Shown here piece after piece: positions 50,401 through 62,400 of a stretch of 64,000 bases of DNA. Position 1 is the stretch's first letter; each line of letters begins with the position of its first letter. The stretch lies in assembly GCA_036785325.1 (NCBI GenBank), contig JAXIVH010000069.1, positions 432,822 through 496,821 of the forward strand, written 5' to 3'. Source of the stretch: Urophycis tenuis (lineage: Eukaryota; Chordata; Actinopteri; Gadiformes; Phycidae). Position numbers and translations under genes: made by a program. The notes beneath the pieces are model-generated. The model made no database searches. It was not told the origin of the DNA and worked only from the letters and a program-made list of their open reading frames with translations.

Positions 50401-53400
50401 CGCGTGAACTGACAGATACGCTCCCTCTCCTTCTGCGATTTGGGATCGTCTGACAGTTCGCCATGAGGTCTGCGCGACAGTCCGTCGGCATCCGAGTTTT
50501 GTTTTCCCGGTCTGTACACAAGTTTGAATGCAAAGGTAGACAAGGTTGCAAGCCATCTATAACTTGTTGCATCGAGTTTTGCAGTGGTCAAGATATACGT
50601 TAACGGGTTACTGTCAGTAACTACGGTGAAGTGATTTCCATAGAGATAATCACAGAATTTTTCAGCAACTGACCACTTCAGTGCCAAAAATTCCAGCTTA
50701 TGGGCTGGGTACCGGCTCTCACTCCTCGATAGCCCCCTGCTCGCATAAGCTATGACCCGGAGCTGACCTTCTTGTTCTTGATAAAGAACAGCACCAAGGC
50801 CGCTGGTGCTGGCATCAGTATGTAATACATACGGCTCTTGAGGATTTGCGAAGCCCAACACTGGAGCGGTGGTAAGTGCTTCGATAACCTGCTTAAATGC
50901 CTGCTGACAAGCAGGTGTCCAACGAAAGCCAAAGGGTGCCTTTGGGTCATGGTAAGTCTGATCAGTTGATGGTTTCAAGTTAGATTTCTTACGTGGAGGT
51001 GGGTACCCGGAAGTCAGTCCGTGCAAGGGCTTCACAATGTCAGAGTACCCCTTCACAAACCTCCTGTAGTACCCTGCAAAACCCAAGAATGACCTCAATT
51101 CTCGCAGGTTTCGGGGGACTGGCCAGGTTTTGAGAGAAGCAATCTTCTCTGGGTCAGTTTCAACCCCGTTCCTGGAGACGACATGTCCGAGATATCGGAC
51201 AGATGTCTGAAAGAAAGAACACTTCTCAGGTGAGAGTTTTAGACCAAACTCCTTCAAACGACCAAGAACTTTCATAAGTCGGGCCTCATGCTCCTCCAAG
51301 GTCTTTGAGAAGACGATCAGATCGTCTAGGAAAACCAAGACTTCCTGCAAATGCATATCGCCCATGCATTTCTCCATTAACCTCTGAAAGGTACTTGGTG
51401 CGTTTGTCACCCCCTGAGGCATCCTATTGAACTCCCAAAACCCAAGCGGGCATACAAATGCAGTCTTGGGTTTGTCTTTCTCTTCGACTTCAATCTGGTA
51501 ATAACCAGACTTCAAATCGAGGACCGAAAACCACTGAGAACCTGAAAGTGCAGAGAAGGTGTCTTCAAGCTTTGGAAGTGCATATGCATCCTTTATTGTC
51601 TGCAGGTTTAGCTTGCGGTAGTCAATGCAGAGTCTGACGGTACCGTTCTTTTTCCTGACAACCACGATTGGGGACGAAAAAGGTGACTCCGATTCCCTAA
51701 TTACCCCAGTTTGTAAGAGCTCTTGGATATGCTTGCGAACAGCGTCAACATCAGCTGGATGTATTGGCCGAGGCCGCTGCTTGAAAGAAGTTTCATCTGA
51801 AAGCTTAATGTGGTGTGCCACTTTATCTGTTCGCCCAAAATCCAAGTCGTGTTGCGCAAACACTTCTGGCATGTTATTAAGTTTCTCGACAATGCGCTCT
51901 TTCCAATCGGGTGGGATGGGTGAATCCCCAAAGTTGAAGTGCAAGTTTGACTTCTGAGAGGACTCAGCATCGGCTGGTTGATTAACTTGCTGTTGAGACA
52001 AGACGCTCCGGTAAGTACCAATGTCTGCAAGTTTACACCCTGCAGGGATGATAACATCATGTTCAGATACATTACTAACGATGACTGGAAGCTTAAAGGG
52101 TCGCTGGTTGGGAAAATCAACCAAGCAAGACTTCACTATTAACCCACCAGGCAAAGTAGATGAAGATGAATGCTCAACGACAACAGCCTTCTCATTCTGG
52201 AAGTCGTTGGCTACAGCGAAACCTTCGATGACAACGGTCTTTCCAGCCGGAATGACCTCTGGTTTCTTTTCTTGTAGCCTCACCATGCCATGGCTATTGC
52301 TAGCCTGTCTGCGTCTCAGTTCAAGGACTTTGATCACAGCTTGGTAACCGTAATGGGCTGGCTGATAGTTGGTTGAATCACCTTCCGAAAATGTGTCATA
52401 CAAGACATCCATGGTGTTGGTACCTATAAGCACAAGAGACTGTGAGGTGGCCCTGACATCAGGCACAACCAAAGCAAGGGTAGGTACCTCGATCGAAACA
52501 CCAAGCAACGCCTGTGGAAAGACGACTGTCATTTCAATGTAACCTTTGTAGGGCACGGATTGTCCGTTTGCTCCCTCTACCTCTAGGAGATCGTGCAAGG
52601 GTTTGATTTCTTGTTCAGCTAGGTGCTTTTCATAAAATGAATGAGGAACGGTGGTGACCTGTGAACCTGTATCAAGTAGACAGTTAACTTGTTTACCATT
52701 GATGGTCACTTCAGCTGTACTTCTGGTACCTACTAACCCAGAAGGAAGCTTAAAGAAGTGGTTTCTTTTGGAGTGTTCTGAAATGGTACACTTTTGAACC
52801 TTATATTTCTTTGAGGAGCGTAGTTGCTTCTCTTCAGCCCCTGTCTGCCCCACAACAGAGACTGAATCTAGTTTAAAGGTAAGTCACGGTGGTTCTGTTG
52901 TTTCCACTTGTGCTGTCTTTCCTCTAACTGTTTTCTCTTTTTAGTCACTAAAGTCGGGTTTGAGTCATTGGTGCAAAATGTTGATATGTGTCCGTCCTCC
53001 CCACACTTAAAACAATACCAAGGTCTGGGGTTGTTTGTGTAGTTCCTACTTGGTTGGTTTGTCATGTCTGGTTTTGTACTGTGTGATGTTGACACTCTGC
53101 TTTGTGTTTTACCCGCAGCTCCCCTATCACTCAACCCCCCAGGCGTCCTCTGAGCCATTAAGGTGGTTAGCTGACTCTGGAGGCTAGCTACCTGCTTCCT
53201 AAGCTCATCAATAGCACTGGGTTGGGTCTCTGGGTTCTCTGTTGGCTCAAAAATACAGCTACTTTGTGACTGGAGCTGAACTCTCTGCCTTGTGGAACCT
53301 AAATGCTTCCTCATACGACTAGCTTTTACTGCCTGTCTGTCCTCCTCAGTACGTAGCATTAACAAAAGCTCTGAGAACGGAGGTGGGAGATTTTTCTTCT

Positions 53401-56400
53401 GCTCAAGTTGTAAACTAGAGAGCAGAGCAGCGTCCCAGCATCCTCTACAAAACTGTTTGAGGAGGTGTTTACCTACTTCCCCTGGTACGACCCCCCCTCT
53501 CTTAACAGCCTGGTTGAGCGTGAGCTGCAACCGCTGTAAGTAAGCTGATGGCTTCTCGCCTGGATCCTGGAGAGTACTCATGAACTGAGCAAACAGCTCT
53601 TCTCCATCTTCAACCGCACCAAAAGCAGAATCTAAAAGTTGCAAATAGGCTGAAGGCAATGAATTGGAGCACAAGCCTCTTACCACATCTGCTGCAGGTG
53701 AAAGCAAACTCTCCAGGATCCTTCGAGACACTTCTAGAGGAGACATACTGGGATCATTCAAGAGAAGGTCAATGTGCGAACGCCAAGTGTCATAATCTAC
53801 TTCACTATTTGGTCTGGGAATTTTCCCTGAAAATGAGCGAAGTCGGACTGGGAATGACGAGAAAGAACCTACATTCTCCCTCCTCACAATGTGTTCAACC
53901 ACCACTTTCTGAACCTCTGGTGGATTGATGTCACTCGCAGAAAGGGATGGGACCCTTCTTTGATCAATAACTGGTGCTGACGTAGCACTGTTTTTACCAC
54001 TGTCATTCTGAGGGGGACCTGAGAAAGGACTGGTGGGCGTTGGGGACTCTGCAGGAAACTCACTGAGTACTAGGGGCGACGGCTCCTCAGCAGATTGCAT
54101 GCTTTCAACATCACTACTAATATGCATCATCATCTCTCGTAAGACTGCTTCGTAGTCTTTGCCGCTTAGCTTTGCTAGCTCTTTTAGCTCTGTCAGGTAA
54201 GTTTTTGTAGCACTGCTACCTAGCTTAGAAGTGTAAACACTACTTAAAGCCTCAACATTGTACACAACATTTGAATCACTTTCTAATGTGTGTCTGTACG
54301 GTAAGAGTGGCTGCATAGCTTCTACAGCTAAGCCACTAGAGTACTCGACGATCAGGTTTTTGTATAACTCAGAAGACTCATCATCAACCAAAAGAGTGCG
54401 CTGAATGGCACCATACTTCTGAAGGAAGTCAATCACTTCTTCATCCTGAACTGACTCAGTTATTCCATCAATGATAACTGCGTTGGGTATTTTAACACGT
54501 GACCTCTGGATAAAATCCATGTTTCAATGAAGCAATGTTGATGTCACATACACTGGACTCCTGGCTAGCTCGCCACTTTATACTGTAACCCCTCTTTGCC
54601 TTATGAGGTTACAGGTATATATGAATTTCGGGTTCAATTCAGTTTTGGACTAGTTACCAGGATTCTAGTTAACACTCATGGAGCCCAGGATGGAACATCA
54701 ATATTGAACACGCTCACAAAATATAGTATGAAAGAACTGTATTATTAAACATCAAATATGAACAATATAAACAACAATTTTGAACATAGAAAATAATAAA
54801 CTGCGCGCAGAATAAATAGAAATATATATAGAAAAAATGTCTTTATGGTCTCTTCTTTTCTTTATGTTGGGCCCTTTTATTTCCGTCTGTCACTGGTCCT
54901 ACCACACCGCAGGTTTGGGAGGTAGCTCAGTTGAATGTTGGATTTTGGCTCGCTATTCAGTCCCTCGGGTCAGTTCCTCCAGCGGATGTCCGGAAGCCGC
55001 CTGGTGGCTATCCAGTGCTGGTACCTTATCCTTGTCGATTACGGGTGTCGCCGATGTCCTCTCGACATCGAGCGTCACCGAATCAATTCCTTTCCACACA
55101 AAAAAACCTGACCGCCGAGCGGGCAACATCAACCAAGGACTGTTGAATCAGCTCGTGGTGTTTTCCAACTTTTTCTTATCACTTTTATCTAATTTGGGGT
55201 TTTTTCTAAATAAGCGCGTTTCTCTTCCAACCGAGCGGTGCGTTCTCTTCTCTCGTACTAATTATCAATCGTCGTGCGCACCTGCAACGCTGCTGCGCCA
55301 GGACGTCATGACGCAACTCTGTTTACTCCGCCCAATGCGGTTAACCCTATAATTGCCAGCTATTGCTCTCTCTCTCTCACGCATTCATACGGACTAAATA
55401 ATGGACATTTACTCTTATTTCTTTTAAGTTCTTTTAAGTTTTCCTCAGCTTATGAAGCCTGGGCTACACTCTCCCCCCCTGAGCTCATGCCCGTCCCGGG
55501 ACATGGCAAAGGTTGCGTAGTTACCACCTGGGAAGTTGAGGAAGAGGAGCCCACAAAGTTCTCACCCACAGCAGTGTCGAGCCCACAAAGTTCTCACCCA
55601 CAGCAGTGTCAACAACTGTTGATAAGCTACGTAGAAATGACTGCGTCATAGCTAACCATGGGTTACCTAGTTCTGAGTATGTGAGTCGGTCAGGTTGGTC
55701 CTTAGTCCGAGTTGAACGTCTCACAGAACTAACCTGTTCTTGCTCTTGTGTATCAGCTGTACATGTATCTACTGTCTGATTGTGACCAGTGTCAGTACAG
55801 TCATTTTCAGTCAAATCCAATGGTTCAGCCGTTGCGGCTATGTCAGTAATCAAATGTTCAATGTCACTTGGCTGACTGTCAGACTGGTCAAGTACCAGAG
55901 GGGCGTCGGTAGTACAGTCAAGCCTAAAAGGTTGTTTTTCAAAATCAGGTATGTAATCAACACACTGAACACTTGGAGAACTCTCAACAAGATAATCAAG
56001 TGGAAGTATCTGACGTTGTGTGTTTAGCTCAGGGAACATCCCTGGATCAGACTGAGCTGTGTTCTGAAAAGTTGGGACCTGAACACTTGAAGGATCCCTG
56101 AACCAGTAGATAGGAATGATCTCATCTTCCTCCTCGTCCGAGGGTATTGTTTCATCTGGGGAAGGGTTTGCACGAGTAGACGGCCTACGCTTCCCGGACT
56201 GTGGGACAGGATGGCTGTCCTCTGTTAAGTAGCCACACGGAAGTAGTAAGTCCCTATGTAATGTCCTTAAAGGACCTTCACGGTTCTCAGGCTTCACCGT
56301 GTATACTGGGAGTGTTCCAGCTCTGCTTACCACAACATGGACAGTTGCTTCCCATTTATCAGAAATTTTGTGCTTCCCCCGTAAGCGGACATTTCTGATG

Positions 56401-59400
56401 AGAACTCTGTCTCCAACAGCCAAGTCCGAAGCCGTTACACGCTTGTCATATCGTGTTTTGTTTCGACTTGCTGTTTTTGCAGCATTTGTTGTTGCCATTT
56501 TGTAGCTTTCCTGAAGACGGGACTTGAGAGTCTGAACATACTGAGAGTGCGACGTGTGCTGACCACCCTGCACAGGCAACCCAAAAGCCAGATCAACTGG
56601 TAAGCGAGGCTGACGGCCGAACATAAGTTCGTATGGCGTGAACCCCGTTACCTCATTCCTCGTACAATTGTACGCATGAACTAGCGGTTTTACAAACTCA
56701 CGCCACCGAGACTTCTCTTGATTCCCCAGAGTACCTAGCATGTTCAATAAGGTGCGATTAAACCGCTCAACAGGGTTCCCACGAGGGTGGTACGGAGTTG
56801 TCCTCACCTTATGTATGCTGGCTACTCTGCAAAGTTCCTTGATCATGTGGGACTCGAAATCGGGTCCCTGATCACTGTGGAGTCTTTCCGGGAACCCGTA
56901 GTGTACAATGAAATTGTCCCACAGACACTTCGCCACAGTTCGGGCCTTTTGGTTCGGCGTTGGTATGGCAACTGCGAACTTTGTAAAGTGATCTGTGATG
57001 ACAAGGATGTCTTTTGTTCCACTGATGTCGGGTTCCAAAGAAAGGAAATCCATGCAAAGTAACTCAAGAGGTCTCGTGGTGTTGATATTGACCAACGGTG
57101 CCGCTTTCTCTGGCAATGCCTTTCGGCGCACACATCGGCCACACGTTTTCACTTTTTTTTCAACATCTACAGCCATCTTTGGCCAAAAGAACCTCGTTCT
57201 GACAAGATCTAGGGTACGATCAGCACCCATGTGTCCCATGTGATCATGTAAGCTCATTAAGACCATGTCACGGAGCTCAGCTGGCAAGACCAGCTGATAA
57301 GAAGTATGAGCGCCGACTTGCCGTCTTCGGTAAAGAACATTATTGAGAAGCTCAAGACGCTGTAGCTCTCTCAACAAGAGGTAAAGTTCTGGGAGTTCGC
57401 TCCGCAGTGTGGGAGGTGGCTTCTCCCCGCACTCAAGTTGGTAAATTACATGCTTCAAACACTGATCGGCTCTTTGTTTGCTCGCTAACTCAACTTCAGT
57501 TAAGTGAGGGATGAAAGGCAATCCTCCAAGCTGGTCCTCTTTCCCATAGCTGTCAGGTACAGCTCTTGTGGAGGTGGTAAGAGTTTCGACCAAAGTTGCA
57601 CCACCTTGAACATCAAGGTTGTCACTGTAGACAAACTGCCTTTCACAAATGGCTTGAACAACAGCTTGATCGACAGCATCAATACTGTCCGGGTCAGAGA
57701 GATGGTCGCGCGTGAACTGACAGATACGCTCCCTCTCCTTCTGCGATTTGGGATCGTCTGACAGTTCGCCATGAGGTCTGCGCGACAGTCCGTCGGCATC
57801 CGAGTTTTGTTTTCCCGGTCTGTACACAAGTTTGAATGCAAAGGTAGACAAGGTTGCAAGCCATCTATAACTTGTTGCATCGAGTTTTGCAGTGGTCAAG
57901 ATATACGTTAACGGGTTACTGTCAGTAACTACGGTGAAGTGATTTCCATAGAGATAATCACAGAATTTTTCAGCAACTGACCACTTCAGTGCCAAAAATT
58001 CCAGCTTATGGGCTGGGTACCGGCTCTCACTCCTCGATAGCCCCCTGCTCGCATAAGCTATGACCCGGAGCTGACCTTCTTGTTCTTGATAAAGAACAGC
58101 ACCAAGGCCGCTGGTGCTGGCATCAGTATGTAATACATACGGCTCTTGAGGATTTGCGAAGCCCAACACTGGAGCGGTGGTAAGTGCTTCGATAACCTGC
58201 TTAAATGCCTGCTGACAAGCAGGTGTCCAACGAAAGCCAAAGGGTGCCTTTGGGTCATGGTAAGTCTGATCAGTTGATGGTTTCAAGTTAGATTTCTTAC
58301 GTGGAGGTGGGTACCCGGAAGTCAGTCCGTGCAAGGGCTTCACAATGTCAGAGTACCCCTTCACAAACCTCCTGTAGTACCCTGCAAAACCCAAGAATGA
58401 CCTCAATTCTCGCAGGTTTCGGGGGACTGGCCAGGTTTTGAGAGAAGCAATCTTCTCTGGGTCAGTTTCAACCCCGTTCCTGGAGACGACATGTCCGAGA
58501 TATCGGACAGATGTCTGAAAGAAAGAACACTTCTCAGGTGAGAGTTTTAGACCAAACTCCTTCAAACGACCAAGAACTTTCATAAGTCGGGCCTCATGCT
58601 CCTCCAAGGTCTTTGAGAAGACGATCAGATCGTCTAGGAAAACCAAGACTTCCTGCAAATGCATATCGCCCATGCATTTCTCCATTAACCTCTGAAAGGT
58701 ACTTGGTGCGTTTGTCACCCCCTGAGGCATCCTATTGAACTCCCAAAACCCAAGCGGGCATACAAATGCAGTCTTGGGTTTGTCTTTCTCTTCGACTTCA
58801 ATCTGGTAATAACCAGACTTCAAATCGAGGACCGAAAACCACTGAGAACCTGAAAGTGCAGAGAAGGTGTCTTCAAGCTTTGGAAGTGCATATGCATCCT
58901 TTATTGTCTGCAGGTTTAGCTTGCGGTAGTCAATGCAGAGTCTGACGGTACCGTTCTTTTTCCTGACAACCACGATTGGGGACGAAAAAGGTGACTCCGA
59001 TTCCCTAATTACCCCAGTTTGTAAGAGCTCTTGGATATGCTTGCGAACAGCGTCAACATCAGCTGGATGTATTGGCCGAGGCCGCTGCTTGAAAGAAGTT
59101 TCATCTGAAAGCTTAATGTGGTGTGCCACTTTATCTGTTCGCCCAAAATCCAAGTCGTGTTGCGCAAACACTTCTGGCATGTTATTAAGTTTCTCGACAA
59201 TGCGCTCTTTCCAATCGAGTGGGATGGGTGAATCCCCAAAGTTGAAGTGCAAGTTTGACTTCTGAGAGGACTCAGCATCGGCTGGTTGATTAACTTGCTG
59301 TTGAGACAAGACGCTCCGGTAAGTACCAATGTCTGCAAGTTTACACCCTGCAGGGATGATAACATCATGTTCAGATACATTACTAACGATGACTGGAAGC

Positions 59401-62400
59401 TTAAAGGGTCGCTGGTTGGGAAAATCAACCAAGCAAGACTTCACTATTAACCCACCAGGCAAAGTAGATGAAGATGAATGCTCAACGACAACAGCCTTCT
59501 CATTCTGGAAGTCGTTGGCTACAGCGAAACCTTCGATGACAACGGTCTTTCCAGCCGGAATGACCTCTGGTTTCTTTTCTTGTAGCCTCACCATGCCATG
59601 GCTATTGCTAGCCTGTCTGCGTCTCAGTTCAAGGACTTTGATCACAGCTTGGTAACCGTAATGGGCTGGCTGATAGTTGGTTGAATCACCTTCCGAAAAT
59701 GTGTCATACAAGACATCCATGGTGTTGGTACCTATAAGCACAAGAGACTGTGAGGTGGCCCTGACATCAGGCACAACCAAAGCAAGGGTAGGTACCTCGA
59801 TCGAAACACCAAGCAACGCCTGTGGAAAGACGACTGTCATTTCAATGTAACCTTTGTAGGGCACGGATTGTCCGTTTGCTCCCTCTACCTCTAGGAGATC
59901 GTGCAAGGGTTTGATTTCTTGTTCAGCTAGGTGCTTTTCATAAAATGAATGAGGAACGGTGGTGACCTGTGAACCTGTATCAAGTAGACAGTTAACTTGT
60001 TTACCATTGATGGTCACTTCAGCTGTACTTCTGGTACCTACTAACCCAGAAGGAAGCTTAAAGAAGTGGTTTCTTTTGGAGTGTTCTGAAATGGTACACT
60101 TTTGAACCTTATATTTCTTTGAGGAGCGTAGTTGCTTCTCTTCAGCCCCTGTCTGCCCCACAACAGAGACTGAATCTAGTTTAAAGGTAAGTCACGGTGG
60201 TTCTGTTGTTTCCACTTGTGCTGTCTTTCCTCTAACTGTTTTCTCTTTTTAGTCACTAAAGTCGGGTTTGAGTCATTGGTGCAAAATGTTGATATGTGTC
60301 CGTCCTCCCCACACTTAAAACAATACCAAGGTCTGGGGTTGTTTGTGTAGTTCCTACTTGGTTGGTTTGTCATGTCTGGTTTTGTACTGTGTGATGTTGA
60401 CACTCTGCTTTGTGTTTTACCCGCAGCTCCCCTATCACTCAACCCCCCAGGCGTCCTCTGAGCCATTAAGGTGGTTAGCTGACTCTGGAGGCTAGCTACC
60501 TGCTTCCTAAGCTCATCAATAGCACTGGGTTGGGTCTCTGGGTTCTCTGTTGGCTCAAAAATACAGCTACTTTGTGACTGGAGCTGAACTCTCTGCCTTG
60601 TGGAACCTAAATGCTTCCTCATACGACTAGCTTTTACTGCCTGTCTGTCCTCCTCAGTACGTAGCATTAACAAAAGCTCTGAGAACGGAGGTGGGAGATT
60701 TTTCTTCTGCTCAAGTTGTAAACTAGAGAGCAGAGCAGCGTCCCAGCATCCTCTACAAAACTGTTTGAGGAGGTGTTTACCTACTTCCCCTGGTACGACC
60801 CCCCCTCTCTTAACAGCCTGGTTGAGCGTGAGCTGCAACCGCTGTAAGTAAGCTGATGGCTTCTCGCCTGGATCCTGGAGAGTACTCATGAACTGAGCAA
60901 ACAGCTCTTCTCCATCTTCAACCGCACCAAAAGCAGAATCTAAAAGTTGCAAATAGGCTGAAGGCAATGAATTGGAGCACAAGCCTCTTACCACATCTGC
61001 TGCAGGTGAAAGCAAACTCTCCAGGATCCTTCGAGACACTTCTAGAGGAGACATACTGGGATCATTCAAGAGAAGGTCAATGTGCGAACGCCAAGTGTCA
61101 TAATCTACTTCACTATTTGGTCTGGGAATTTTCCCTGAAAATGAGCGAAGTCGGACTGGGAATGACGAGAAAGAACCTACATTCTCCCTCCTCACAATGT
61201 GTTCAACCACCACTTTCTGAACCTCTGGTGGATTGATGTCACTCGCAGAAAGGGATGGGACCCTTCTTTGATCAATAACTGGTGCTGACGTAGCACTGTT
61301 TTTACCACTGTCATTCTGAGGGGGACCTGAGAAAGGACTGGTGGGCGTTGGGGACTCTGCAGGAAACTCACTGAGTACTAGGGGCGACGGCTCCTCAGCA
61401 GATTGCATGCTTTCAACATCACTACTAATATGCATCATCATCTCTCGTAAGACTGCTTCGTAGTCTTTGCCGCTTAGCTTTGCTAGCTCTTTTAGCTCTG
61501 TCAGGTAAGTTTTTGTAGCACTGCTACCTAGCTTAGAAGTGTAAACACTACTTAAAGCCTCAACATTGTACACAACATTTGAATCACTTTCTAATGTGTG
61601 TCTGTACGGTAAGAGTGGCTGCATAGCTTCTACAGCTAAGCCACTAGAGTACTCGACGATCAGGTTTTTGTATAACTCAGAAGACTCATCATCAACCAAA
61701 AGAGTGCGCTGAATGGCACCATACTTCTGAAGGAAGTCAATCACTTCTTCATCCTGAACTGACTCAGTTATTCCATCAATGATAACTGCGTTGGGTATTT
61801 TAACACGTGACCTCTGGATAAAATCCATGTTTCAATGAAGCAATGTTGATGTCACATACACTGGACTCCTGGCTAGCTCGCCACTTTATACTGTAACCCC
61901 TCTTTGCCTTATGAGGTTACAGGTATATATGAATTTCGGGTTCAATTCAGTTTTGGACTAGTTACCAGGATTCTAGTTAACACTCATGGAGCCCAGGATG
62001 GAACATCAATATTGAACACGCTCACAAAATATAGTATGAAAGAACTGTATTATTAAACATCAAATATGAACAATATAAACAACAATTTTGAACATAGAAA
62101 ATAATAAACTGCGCGCAGAATAAATAGAAATATATATAGAAAAAATGTCTTTATGGTCTCTTCTTTTCTTTATGTTGGGCCCTTTTATTTCCGTCTGTCA
62201 CTGGTCCTACCACACCGCAGGTTTGGGAGGTAGCTCAGTTGAATGTTGGATTTTGGCTCGCTATTCAGTCCCTCGGGTCAGTTCCTCCAGCGGATGTCCG
62301 GAAGCCGCCTGGTGGCTATCCAGTGCTGGTACCTTATCCTTGTCGATTACGGGTGTCGCCGATGTCCTCTCGACATCGAGCGTCACCGAATCAATTCCTT

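Noticed and set aside
48213..52853. GTG as a true start of pol
   Set aside because: Non-ATG initiation is not needed; the slippery heptamer and the upstream open frame explain expression better.
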